A DNA stretch of 64,000 nucleotides, from NCBI GenBank assembly GCA_045655005.1, contig JAZOOJ010000006.1, positions 73,245 to 137,244 on the forward strand, read 5' to 3'. The stretch comes from UMGS1908 sp045655005. GTDB lineage: Bacteria > Bacillota > Clostridia > Christensenellales > UBA1242. Below are positions 43,039-50,758 of this stretch, in pieces; positions within the stretch are counted from its first letter, which is position 1, and each line of letters starts with the position of its first letter. Both the position numbers and the translations under genes were made by a program. A model generated the notes under the pieces. That model searched no databases. It had not been told where the DNA came from and saw only the letters and a list, made by a program, of their open reading frames with translations.

Positions 43039-43572
43039 ATGTCAAATGGTAAAATTATGCTAGATGCAGTTAGAGCAACTTTTCCAATTGTGGATAAATT
43101 ATGTATAGCAAGTGCAGACGAGTGCGAAAATTTGTTGCAAACTTTTGAATTGTTGCCAGAAAAAGCAATTCAAAGAATTGTAAAAGATGGGCGAATTAAG
43201 TTAGATGGTGATACTGAGCAAACCGCAGGGGATATAACCGCAATTATAGTAGGACCAGAAAGCGATTTACTTTCAAGGAAAGGAACGATGAAAATTGCAA
43301 TCAGAGGAAAGTTGTTTGGTGTGAAAAGTGATAATTCTCTCCATATTTATTGCGATAACAGACCTATACCGGGGGCGGAGTATGAAGTTTTGCATTATTC
43401 AACCTCATGCACAGAGCCTGGACAAGGGTTAAAGTATAGTCATAGGAATATTTACTTAAATGTGGGAAAAGATGGTTTGTTATCTGTGCGCGAAGAAGTT
43501 ACAGGCGATGTTAAAATGAGAGGGTTCACAAGAAGTGAGTATAGAAATAAGAACGCAGAAGAAAATGAATAA
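43039..43572 (+). CDS. Unknown conserved-looking protein between thrS and infC
   Basis: 177 residues, not recognised. It starts with a helical segment (IMLDAVRATFPIVDKLCIASADE), followed by a beta-rich middle (AIIVGPESD, TMKIAIRGKLFGV, LHIYCDNRPIPGAEYEVLHYS) and a final beta hairpin with a charged end. No membrane helix or signal peptide. The strong AAAAGGGG SD and position in the translation-gene cluster suggest it is expressed with thrS; infC has its own promoter. Function unknown. Confidence 0.55.
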   Translation: MSNGKIMLDAVRATFPIVDKLCIASADECENLLQTFELLPEKAIQRIVKDGRIKLDGDTEQTAGDITAIIVGPESDLLSRKGTMKIAIRGKLFGVKSDNSLHIYCDNRPIPGAEYEVLHYSTSCTEPGQGLKYSHRNIYLNVGKDGLLSVREEVTGDVKMRGFTRSEYRNKNAEENE

Positions 43573-43586
43573 TTTTTATAAAACGC

Positions 43587-43771
43587 TTGACAAAGTATAA
43601 AAAAAGTATTATTATATAACACGTGAAAACAAGTAGAAGTTTCTTCTCGCCAACCGAATGAAAGATTTTTGTTGGTCAATATGATTCCTTTTCAACTAAT
43701 ATACGGTTGAAATTTGATTGTGTTGAATTATGCGGAGTGAAACTTTTGGGTTTCACTCTAATTTATTTTTT
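43587..43771 (+). promoter_or_regulatory. infC leader RNA with promoter and attenuator
   Basis: TTGACA at 43587-43592 plus an AT-rich -10 region near 43607-43618 gives a leader of about 160 bases. Three stems are visible: GCCAAC/GTTGGT (43649-43676), TTTCAAC/GTTGAAA (43690-43712) and a terminator. TTCAAC at 43691 can alternatively pair with a second GTTGAA at 43722. This resembles, in position and plan, the L20-controlled infC-rpmI-rplT leader of Bacillus. Confidence 0.6.
43735..43771 (+). terminator. Attenuator terminator before infC
   Basis: GAGTGAAAC (43735-43743) pairs with GTTTCACTC (43750-43758), loop TTTTGG, followed by TAATTTATTTTTT. The infC SD (GGAGGGA) starts just after it, so transcripts must read through. 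Confidence 0.75.
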
Positions 43772-43782
43772 GGAGGGATTTA

Positions 43783-44304
43783 ATTATCGCTAAAATAGAA
43801 ACTGAAATCAATCACGATATTCAAGACAAAGAAGTTCGAGTAATTGGTCCAGACGGTGAACAACTTGGGATTATGAGCAGTATTGAAGCAAACAGACTTG
43901 CTGAACAACATGAATTAGACCTTGTTAAAATTTCACCAAACGCTGTTCCACCAGTATGCAGAATTATGGATTATGGTAAGTATCGTTTTGATCAAGCAAA
44001 AAAATTAAAAGAAATCAAGAAAAGCCAAAAGATTATTGAAGTTAAAGAAATTCAACTTTCAATGACAATCGAAATGCACGATATGGAAGTTAAGGCTAAA
44101 CACGCTCAAAGATTTTTACAAAATGAAGATAAAGTAAGAGTCGTTTTAAGAATGCGTGGACGTCAACAAGCATATGCAAGCAAAGGTATTGAAATCGTTA
44201 ATCAATTTTGTGGATTGGTTAGTGAATTTGGCGATAAAGAAAAAGAACCAAAAGTTGAAGGCAGAAATGTTGTAACAACACTTGTGCCAAAGAAAAAGAA
44301 ATAG
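43783..44304 (+). CDS. infC: Translation initiation factor IF-3 (ATT start codon)
   Basis: 173 residues from ATT 43783. The first ATG in frame (43873) would cut off the start of the family N-terminal domain; upstream the frame encodes INHDIQDKEVRVIGPDGEQL, the conserved IF3 beginning, and GGAGGGA at 43772-43778 fits ATT 43783 (or ATC 43786). ATT starts are known for infC in E. coli and Bacillus, where IF3 represses its own initiation at non-standard codons. Later motifs: PPVCRIMDYGK and the C-terminal domain with ETEIN-type linker. rpmI and rplT follow. Confidence 0.93.
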   Translation: MIAKIETEINHDIQDKEVRVIGPDGEQLGIMSSIEANRLAEQHELDLVKISPNAVPPVCRIMDYGKYRFDQAKKLKEIKKSQKIIEVKEIQLSMTIEMHDMEVKAKHAQRFLQNEDKVRVVLRMRGRQQAYASKGIEIVNQFCGLVSEFGDKEKEPKVEGRNVVTTLVPKKKK

Positions 44305-44323
44305 TTAAAAGGAGAACAAAATT

Positions 44324-44524
44324 ATGCCAAAGCAAAAAAATAACAGTGCAGCAAAGAAAAGATTTACAATTTTGAAATCTGGAAAAATCAAAAGAGCTAA
44401 GCAAAACAAGGCTCACATCTTAACAAAGAAAGAAACTTGCAGAACAAGAAAGTTGAGAAAGGGTGGATATGTTAGCGATGCTAACAAGAAAACCGTTCAA
44501 AAATTAGTAGGACACCAAGGCTAA
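44324..44524 (+). CDS. rpmI: 50S ribosomal protein L35
   Basis: 66 residues, very basic. Family pattern: KNNSAAKKRFTILKSGKIKRAK near the start (given in part: SAAKKRF, GKIKRAK) and the AHILTKKETCRTRKLRKGG region. It is in the standard infC-rpmI-rplT order and 17 bases before rplT. AGGAG precedes the ATG. Confidence 0.96.
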   Translation: MPKQKNNSAAKKRFTILKSGKIKRAKQNKAHILTKKETCRTRKLRKGGYVSDANKKTVQKLVGHQG

Positions 44525-44541
44525 GAAGGGGGTAAAAGGTA

Positions 44542-44898
44542 ATGAGAATTAAAAGAGGCGTTAACGCACACAAGAAAAGAATTAAAGTTTTCAAAGCTGC
44601 TAAGGGCTACAGAGGCTCAAAGAGCAAATTATACACACTTGCTAAACAACAACTAATGAAGTCTGGTGTTTATGCATATGTTGGAAGAAAGAACAAGAAA
44701 AGAGATTTCAGAACTCTATGGATTGCAAGAATCAATGCAGAAGCAAGAGTTAATGGCTTAAGTTACAGCAAGTTCATTGACGGCGTTAAGAAGGCTGGTA
44801 TTGAACTTGACAGAAAGTCACTTGCTGAAATCGCTGTTTCAGACAAGGCTACATTCGCTTCACTTTGCGACAACGCAAAGAAAGCACTTGCTAAGTAA
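44542..44898 (+). CDS. rplT: 50S ribosomal protein L20
   Basis: 118 residues, standard. MRIKRGVNAHKKRIKVFKAA is the L20 start, and the globular part holds GRKNKKRDFRTLWIARINA. L20 is needed for early 50S assembly. In Bacillus it also represses the infC operon through the leader RNA; the attenuator before infC here makes the same plausible. Confidence 0.97.
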   Translation: MRIKRGVNAHKKRIKVFKAAKGYRGSKSKLYTLAKQQLMKSGVYAYVGRKNKKRDFRTLWIARINAEARVNGLSYSKFIDGVKKAGIELDRKSLAEIAVSDKATFASLCDNAKKALAK

Positions 44899-44924
44899 TT
44901 TGAAATTTATTCAAAGGGAAAATA

Positions 44925-45692
44925 ATGAAAATTATTGAAAGTACAAATAATGCTTTAATAAAAAAATTTCGTTCGCTCTCGGTAAAGAAATACCGAGAGC
45001 AATTCTCTTTATTTATAATAGAGGGTGAAAAAGTAGTGAAAGAAAGTCTTCACTATCCCGAACTATTAGAAACTCTTGTTGTAAATATAGAATTTAGAGA
45101 AAAATATGTAAATATAATTGAAAAATTTGACAGCAAGGTAGTATTGGTATCTAACGAGGTATATAAAAGCTTATCTAACACTGTTGAACCTCAAAACATT
45201 ATGGCTATATGCAAATTTAAAAATGTAGATATAAGTCAATTTAATGCTGATAAAGTATTAGTATTGGATAAACTACAAGATCCAGGAAATCTTGGAACAA
45301 TTATAAGGTCTGCGGTTGCAAGTGGCTTTAATGATGTTATTTTAATAGATAGCGTTGATCCTTATAATGATAAAACTATAAGAAGTGCAAGTGGAACAAT
45401 ATTTTTCCCTAAATTTTATAAACTTTCAACAAACGAATTTATTAAGTTTACAAAAGAAAATGACTGTGATATAATTGTTGCCGAGGCTGGAAAACAATCA
45501 ATATTTGATGCTGAATTACAAATACCAAATAAGTTTGCATTGGTTATTGGAAACGAAGGGAATGGCGTTTCGGAAACAGTATTGAATGCCAAAACTATGT
45601 CAATTTCAATTCCGATGGATAAAAGAGTAGAGTCGCTAAACGCAGGCGTAAGTGCAAGTATATTGATGTTTTTACTCGCAAATAAAAAATAA
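44925..45692 (+). CDS. TrmH/SpoU-family RNA 2'-O-methyltransferase
   Basis: 255 residues. The substrate-binding domain starts with the FSLFIIEGEKVVKES pattern; the SPOUT knot motifs are LDKLQDPGNLGTIIRSA (motif 1), FALVIGNEGNGVS (motif 2) and ISIPMDKRVESLNAGVSAS (motif 3). It probably methylates a ribose in rRNA; the exact site cannot be told (YsgA-like in Bacillus, which lies in the same region after rplT). A hairpin near codons 12-25 (CTCTCGGTA...TACCGAGAG) lies inside the coding region. Confidence 0.9.
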   Translation: MKIIESTNNALIKKFRSLSVKKYREQFSLFIIEGEKVVKESLHYPELLETLVVNIEFREKYVNIIEKFDSKVVLVSNEVYKSLSNTVEPQNIMAICKFKNVDISQFNADKVLVLDKLQDPGNLGTIIRSAVASGFNDVILIDSVDPYNDKTIRSASGTIFFPKFYKLSTNEFIKFTKENDCDIIVAEAGKQSIFDAELQIPNKFALVIGNEGNGVSETVLNAKTMSISIPMDKRVESLNAGVSASILMFLLANKK

Positions 45693-45734
45693 GGAGGGAA
45701 AGCCCGAAACATAAGACAAGGGCAAATGCAAAAG

Positions 45735-46457
45735 ATGAGCGGACATTCAAAGTTTCATAATATTAAAAAGACAAAAGATAAAGCAGATGCAGCAAGGGCA
45801 AAGATTTTTACCAAGATTGGAAGAGAAATTGCTGTGGCTGTTAAGTTGGGTGGACCTGACCCGAATACAAATTCAAAACTTGCTGATATTATAAGCAAGG
45901 CAAAATCTAATAATATGCCAAATGATAACATTCAAAGAAGTATTAAAAAGGCCTCTGGTGAAACCAATATGGTTGATTATACAGATATGGTATATGAAGG
46001 CTATGGACCAGCAGGGGTTGCATTTATTGTTGAATGCTTAACAGATAATAAAAACAGAACTGCGGGCGATGTAAGACATCTTTTTGATAAGTCTGGCGGA
46101 AGTCTTGGAACAACAGGAAGCGTTTCATTTATGTTTAGCAGAAAAGGCGTGATTATAATTGAAAAACAAAATGGTCTTGAAGAAGACAGAGTATTTGAAA
46201 TTGCAATTGAAAGTGGAGCAGATGATGTTGTTACTGATGAAGATTGCTTTACAGTTTACACACCTACACAAAATTTAAACGACGTACAAAAGGCATTCGT
46301 TGATGCAGGTATTGAAGTAGCACATGCAGAAAGCGAGATGGTTCCATCAAACTACATCGTTCCAACCGAAGACCAAATTTCTTCAATTGAAAAACTTATT
46401 GATGGACTTGAAGAACTTGACGATGTTCAAAATGTTTATCACAACGCTGATTTTTAA
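45735..46457 (+). CDS. YebC/PmpR-family (TACO1) protein
   Basis: 240 residues from ATG 45735, giving the family start MSGHSKFHNIKK; ATG 45726 is in frame and closer to AAGGG, so the start is not fully settled. Motifs: SKLADIISKAKSNNMPNDNIQRSIKK (in part: KAKSNNMPND) and YEGYGPAGVAFIVE. YebC proteins were long called transcription regulators; recent work on relatives points to helping ribosomes at difficult proline stretches. It ends with a strong terminator. Confidence 0.92.
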   Translation: MSGHSKFHNIKKTKDKADAARAKIFTKIGREIAVAVKLGGPDPNTNSKLADIISKAKSNNMPNDNIQRSIKKASGETNMVDYTDMVYEGYGPAGVAFIVECLTDNKNRTAGDVRHLFDKSGGSLGTTGSVSFMFSRKGVIIIEKQNGLEEDRVFEIAIESGADDVVTDEDCFTVYTPTQNLNDVQKAFVDAGIEVAHAESEMVPSNYIVPTEDQISSIEKLIDGLEELDDVQNVYHNADF

Positions 46458-46470
46458 ATATATAACATAT

Positions 46471-46503
46471 AAAACGAGTGAAAATTTTCACTCGTTTTTT
46501 TCT
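46471..46503 (+). terminator. yebC terminator
   Basis: AAACGAGTGAA pairs with TTCACTCGTTT around an AATT loop, followed by a T run. Confidence 0.9.
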
Positions 46504-46525
46504 TTATTTCAATGATGGCAAAAAT

Positions 46526-46662
46526 TATACGTTTATATGTATATTAGACGAATAAATTTTTTGATTTTTTTAAAACAATTTTTGATTTTTTTTGCTTTTT
46601 ATTTGATTATTTTCTGCAAAAAGTGATAAAATATATACATCTATTATACATATAAACGTATA
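46526..46662. repeat. 137-bp AT-rich unit with 23-bp inverted ends
   Basis: Left arm 46526-46548 and right arm 46640-46662 are inverted copies with one mismatch (18 of 18 bases match in the outer part; core ACGTTTATATGT). The flanks read AAAT on both sides (46522-46525 and 46663-46666), which would fit a 4-base target duplication. No ORF lies inside. It may be a MITE-type element or a pair of operators around the promoter of the next gene. Confidence 0.7.
46603..46632 (+). promoter_or_regulatory. Promoter of the collagen-like lipoprotein gene
   Basis: TTGATT (46603-46608) and TAAAAT (46627-46632), spacer 18. It lies between the two inverted arms; transcription would start at about 46639, at the edge of the right arm. 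Confidence 0.55.
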
Positions 46663-46683
46663 AAATTTTCAAAGGAGAAAATA

Positions 46684-48342
46684 ATGAGTAAAAATTGTAA
46701 AAACGCAAAAGAAAACAATAAAAAGATTTCATTTAAACTATTAAGCAAAAAGGCACTTGCTGTTGCGATGAGTGTCGCCATTATTGGTTCGTCAGCAAGC
46801 CTTTTAACTGCTTGTGGTAGTGATGGAACAGATGGTGCGAATGGTAAAAGTGCATATGAACTTGCAGTTGAAAACGGTTATACAGGCACACTTGAAGAAT
46901 GGTTAAATTCACTAGTTGGAGTAAAAGGCGAAAAGGGTGATGCTGGTGCAGTTGGCCCACAAGGAGCCACCGGAGAAACCGGTAAGGCAGGGGTGGATGT
47001 TGGAACGCTAGACAATATGAATTTTATGCATATTTCATTTGATGATGTTGAAAAATGTTTTACAAATCTTAAAAATAATTCATACGACAGTCTTTATGAC
47101 GAACCTTTCTTTGCTTGGCTAAAATCTTTACACGATACCTATGGAGCAAAATTTAGTTTATATGCTTACAACAACGCACTAACAAGCGTTCCAAACACTT
47201 ATGCTGATGAATTTTTGTCGGCCAAAGATTGGTTGAAAATAGGATTACACGCAGATAGTTCAAGTTCTAACTTTGCTAGTTCCACTTATGAACAAGGGAA
47301 AACCGCTTGGAATACATTTGTAAATAATGTTGTTAGAATTACTGGTTCATATTTAAGTGTTGATAGAATGCCAAGGCTTCATACTTTTGCAGGTAGCGAA
47401 GAGGCCCTAAAAGGTATGAGAGATGCTAGCTACGGAGCAATAGGTTTCTTGTCTGCTGATGATGCTAGGAATTCATACTACTTTGACCAAGATACAACCG
47501 ATTATCTTTATTATAACGATCATATTACTGACCACGAGAACGGACTACTATTTGTAGCAACTGATTTAAGAGCAGATTGGTTTGAAGGCACAAGTGCAAG
47601 TAATGAATATAGAGAGCCAACAAAAACATCAGTCTATGAAGAACTTGTAGAAAGATATACAAATGTTGAATATGCAAATTCAATAAGTTCATATATTTTC
47701 TTTGGACACGAATGGTTGATTTATAACGGAACTACACTTGATAGTGGCAAACAATATTTTGAAGATGTTTGTAAATTTGCACAAGACTATGATATAGCTT
47801 TTGATTATTCTCAAAATAAAGCATTTAATCCAACATCAAACGACCTTTACCCAGAAGGAACAGCAACTGGGGGAGGAGATCAAGGACAAGATCCTGCAGT
47901 AACAACCGTAATGTATCATAATACCGAAATGGAAGTTGTTGATAGCATTAGCGAAATGACATTTGATGGCAACTATGCACCACCAGGATCTGCGTCGGAT
48001 GACTTTAAGCCAGCGACAGTTGACGGTAGAGCAACTTGTATTACATCAGTCCTTGCGGTTGATGGTGGGGAAACAATAGATTTTGTTTCTAATCTAGAAG
48101 AAGTATTTGGTTCAACAAGCTTATCTTTTGCAGTATTAGAATTTTCTTCTGCACCATTATCTCCAACAACTTTAAGTGCTTCATCAAATAATGCAGCATC
48201 AGCTAAAGCTTGGCTAACCGAAGCACATAGTTTACAAACTAATACAAGGTATGTAATTATTGCATTCAAAAATGGCGATGGCAGTGTTGACTTTAGTGCT
48301 GAACAACTAGAAAAATTGTCTCAATGTTTAATAATATCGTAA
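46684..48342 (+). CDS. Surface lipoprotein with collagen-like segment and NodB-like domain
   Basis: 552 residues. A long basic signal peptide ends in lipobox LLTAC (Cys about 44). Next come the Firmicutes surface motif KSAYELAVENGYTGTLEEWL and about eight Gly-X-Y triplets (GEKGDAGAVGPQGATGETG). Residues about 115-400 look like a polysaccharide-deacetylase (NodB) fold: HISFDD near the start (motif 1 position) and IGLHAD further on, with FFGHEW near the end. The remaining 150 residues form a separate beta domain. The metal-binding pattern is not complete enough to claim activity. Confidence 0.65.
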   Translation: MSKNCKNAKENNKKISFKLLSKKALAVAMSVAIIGSSASLLTACGSDGTDGANGKSAYELAVENGYTGTLEEWLNSLVGVKGEKGDAGAVGPQGATGETGKAGVDVGTLDNMNFMHISFDDVEKCFTNLKNNSYDSLYDEPFFAWLKSLHDTYGAKFSLYAYNNALTSVPNTYADEFLSAKDWLKIGLHADSSSSNFASSTYEQGKTAWNTFVNNVVRITGSYLSVDRMPRLHTFAGSEEALKGMRDASYGAIGFLSADDARNSYYFDQDTTDYLYYNDHITDHENGLLFVATDLRADWFEGTSASNEYREPTKTSVYEELVERYTNVEYANSISSYIFFGHEWLIYNGTTLDSGKQYFEDVCKFAQDYDIAFDYSQNKAFNPTSNDLYPEGTATGGGDQGQDPAVTTVMYHNTEMEVVDSISEMTFDGNYAPPGSASDDFKPATVDGRATCITSVLAVDGGETIDFVSNLEEVFGSTSLSFAVLEFSSAPLSPTTLSASSNNAASAKAWLTEAHSLQTNTRYVIIAFKNGDGSVDFSAEQLEKLSQCLIIS

Positions 48343-48355
48343 TATTAATAATTAG

Positions 48356-48385
48356 AAGGGTTGGTACTATGTCCAACCCTTTTTT
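48356..48385 (+). terminator. Lipoprotein gene terminator
   Basis: AAGGGTTGG / CCAACCCTT with loop TACTATGT, then T run. Confidence 0.9.
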
Positions 48386-48403
48386 GTAATTACTTTTTTC
48401 TAA

Positions 48404-48432
48404 TTGACATTGTGAACTATAATTGCTAAAAT
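48404..48432 (+). promoter_or_regulatory. ruvCAB promoter
   Basis: TTGACA (48404-48409) and TAAAAT (48427-48432) with a 17-base spacer. Confidence 0.75.
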
Positions 48433-48452
48433 TAAAACATAAGGAGTATATA

Positions 48453-48998
48453 ATGGTTATTCTTGGCATTGACCCAGGTTATGCAATTGTGGGTTTTGGT
48501 GTAATTGAAAAAGATGAAAGGGGAAGACTTAAAGTTATTGATTATGGAACTATTGAAACCCCAAAAGAAGAGGCTTTTCCAGTGCGTCTTGCTATAATTG
48601 CAGATGGAATGAAAAGACTGATTGATAAATATAAGCCCGATGAGATTGCTATCGAAGAATTGTTTTTTAATAACAATATTACCACAGGTATTCAAGTTGC
48701 CGAAGCAAGAGGGGTTTTATTGTGTACAGCCGTTCAAGAGTGTGGAGCTTTATATGAATATACTCCACTACAAATCAAGCAGGCAATAACTGGGAATGGA
48801 AGGGCTGAAAAAAAACAAGTTCAGTATATGACGGTCGCAATTCTCGGGCTTAAATCAATTCCAAAACCAGATGATGCAGCAGATGCGTTGGCGGCAGCAT
48901 TATGTCATGCACAAACCAACAAATTTATGGCAGGAAGTGCTATGGACACATTAACTACGGGTAATTGGACAAATAGGAAATATAGTCCAATGCATTAA
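48453..48998 (+). CDS. ruvC: Holliday junction resolvase RuvC
   Basis: 181 residues from ATG 48453 (AAGGAG upstream); the longer frame from 48423 covers the promoter. The four acidic catalytic residues are visible: Asp7 in GIDPG, Glu68 in IAIEELFF, and Asp141 and Asp144 in PDDAADALA. RuvC cuts Holliday junctions in the RuvABC resolvasome. Many Bacilli lack ruvC and use RecU, whereas Clostridia keep ruvCAB together, as here. Confidence 0.96.
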   Translation: MVILGIDPGYAIVGFGVIEKDERGRLKVIDYGTIETPKEEAFPVRLAIIADGMKRLIDKYKPDEIAIEELFFNNNITTGIQVAEARGVLLCTAVQECGALYEYTPLQIKQAITGNGRAEKKQVQYMTVAILGLKSIPKPDDAADALAAALCHAQTNKFMAGSAMDTLTTGNWTNRKYSPMH

Positions 48999-49014
48999 AT
49001 TTTAAGGAGAAAAC

Positions 49015-49614
49015 ATGTTAGCGTTTATTAAAGGAAAAATTGCAGAATATAACGAAAATTATTTGGTGGTAGAAGCAGGCGGTGTTGGGTATGAAATGAC
49101 AGCAACAGCAAATGCGGTTTTTAAATTTTCGCCAGAAACAGAAGTTGTAACAGTGCCAACTTATATGGCTGTGCGTGAAGACGCTGTTACATTATTTGCT
49201 TTTGCAGACAACAATGAAAAATCTATGTTTTTAAAATTAATTACAGTTTCAGGTGTTGGACCAAAACTTGCAATTACAGTATTGTCAAGTATATCAAGCG
49301 AAGATTTGTGTATTGCAATTGCAACATCGGATTTAGGCTCATTAAGTAAGATTAAAGGACTAGGAAAGAAGACTGCTGAAAAGATTGTTGTTGAGCTTAG
49401 AGAAAAAATTGGCAAAATTGAGAAAGGTCAAGTTAAAGGAATTGAAAGCAATACTCTTCAAATAGACGGTCAAGCGGTGGAAGACGCCTGCATTGCACTT
49501 TCAACTCTTGGGCTTAGTAATGCAGATGCACTTAAACTTGTGCAAAAAGTTGCTGAACCAAATATGACGGCAGAAGATATTATTAAAAAGTGCTTAAAAG
49601 ATATGGCGAGATAG
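49015..49614 (+). CDS. ruvA: Holliday junction branch migration protein RuvA
   Basis: 199 residues. Domain I (OB fold, IKGKIAEYNENYLVVEAGGVGYEM), domain II with helix-hairpin-helix motifs (TVSGVGPKLA and KIKGLGKKTAEKIVVELR) and domain III at the C-terminus (QAVEDACIALSTLGLSNADA), which contacts RuvB. It holds the Holliday junction in square-planar form. Only 12 bases separate it from ruvB. Confidence 0.97.
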   Translation: MLAFIKGKIAEYNENYLVVEAGGVGYEMTATANAVFKFSPETEVVTVPTYMAVREDAVTLFAFADNNEKSMFLKLITVSGVGPKLAITVLSSISSEDLCIAIATSDLGSLSKIKGLGKKTAEKIVVELREKIGKIEKGQVKGIESNTLQIDGQAVEDACIALSTLGLSNADALKLVQKVAEPNMTAEDIIKKCLKDMAR

Positions 49615-49626
49615 AAAGGAGATAAT

Positions 49627-50658
49627 ATGAGAGATTTTGAAGACGCAGAAAGATTTATATCAAGCAATATGATTTCAGAAGACATCGACACCGAAGTAAG
49701 TCTTCGACCAAAGACAATGGCAGAATATGTTGGGCAAGAAAAAGTTAAAGAAAATTTAAATGTCTACATTACAGCAGCAAAGAAACGAAAAGAAAGTCTT
49801 GACCACGTATTGCTTTATGGACCTCCTGGACTTGGGAAAACTACACTTAGTAATGTTATAGCAAACGAACTTGGTGTGCAACTTAGATTAACATCAGGTC
49901 CGGCTATTGAAAAGGCAAGTGATTTGGCAGCATTACTAACTAATTTGAATGAAAACGATGTTTTGTTTATTGATGAAATTCACAGACTTAACCATTCGGT
50001 GGAAGAAATTTTATATCCTGCGATGGAAGACTTTGCGTTAGATTTTATTATTGGTAAAGGACCAAGCGCAAGAAGTATGCGACTTAATTTGCCGCACTTT
50101 ACTCTTATTGGTGCAACAACAAAAGCTGGAATGCTAACAAATCCATTAAGAGATAGATTTGGGGTAATGTGCAGGCTTGAATTGTATTCAACTGAAGAGC
50201 TTGCAACGATTGTAAAAAGGTCTGCAAATTTATTAAATATTAAAATTAATGAAGATGCAGCCAAAGAAATTGCAAGCAGAAGTAGAGGAACTCCAAGAAT
50301 TGCAAACAGAGTATTAAAAAGGGTTAGAGATTTTGCGGAAGTTCAAGGTTCAGATGTAATCACAAAAGAACTCGCTGATCATGCTCTTTCAAAAATGGAA
50401 ATTGATGACCTTGGGTTAGACTTTGTTGATAGGCGTGTTCTTGATACAATCATTAACAAATTTAATGGGGGCCCAGTGGGCTTAGAAACACTTGCTGCAA
50501 TTACTGGTGAAGAGGCTGCGACGATTGAAGATTGCTATGAGCCATTTTTAATGCAGATTGGCTTTATTGCAAGAACACCACGGGGAAGAATTGCATTGGA
50601 ACCTGCATATCAACATATGGGAGTAAAATTTAATCCACCAGCACCAAACAATAAGTAA
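49627..50658 (+). CDS. ruvB: Holliday junction branch migration helicase RuvB
   Basis: 343 residues. AAA+ ATPase: LRPKTMAEYVGQEKVKENL start, Walker A GPPGLGKTT, Walker B FIDEIHRL, sensor 1 GATTKAGMLTNPLRDRFG (arginine finger included) and the C-terminal winged helix (GGPVGLETLAAITGEE, TPRGRIA). It drives branch migration with RuvA. Terminator follows. Confidence 0.97.
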   Translation: MRDFEDAERFISSNMISEDIDTEVSLRPKTMAEYVGQEKVKENLNVYITAAKKRKESLDHVLLYGPPGLGKTTLSNVIANELGVQLRLTSGPAIEKASDLAALLTNLNENDVLFIDEIHRLNHSVEEILYPAMEDFALDFIIGKGPSARSMRLNLPHFTLIGATTKAGMLTNPLRDRFGVMCRLELYSTEELATIVKRSANLLNIKINEDAAKEIASRSRGTPRIANRVLKRVRDFAEVQGSDVITKELADHALSKMEIDDLGLDFVDRRVLDTIINKFNGGPVGLETLAAITGEEAATIEDCYEPFLMQIGFIARTPRGRIALEPAYQHMGVKFNPPAPNNK

Positions 50659-50700
50659 AATAAAAGCTCTTGTGATATAAAAAATCGCAAGAGTTTTATT
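50659..50700 (+). terminator. ruvB terminator
   Basis: AAAAGCTCTTGTGAT pairs with ATCGCAAGAGTTTT (two G-U), loop ATAAAAA, with T-rich tail. The queA -35 box begins at its end. Confidence 0.8.
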
Positions 50701-50727
50701 GATTTATTTACAGTTGTAGTGTATAAT
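50699..50727 (+). promoter_or_regulatory. queA-tgt promoter
   Basis: TTGATT (50699-50704) and TATAAT (50722-50727), spacer 17. Confidence 0.7.
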
Positions 50728-50758
50728 ACAAAAGCACGAATTAAAGGAAGAAAAAGAA

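Noticed and set aside
43873..44304. infC as a truncated gene starting at the first ATG
   Set aside because: The conserved IF3 N-terminus is encoded upstream from an ATT with a strong SD.
44955..45005. Inverted repeat CTCTCGGTA / TACCGAGAG as a terminator
   Set aside because: It lies within the early coding part of the SpoU-type methylase, with no T run; probably chance or a weak mRNA fold.
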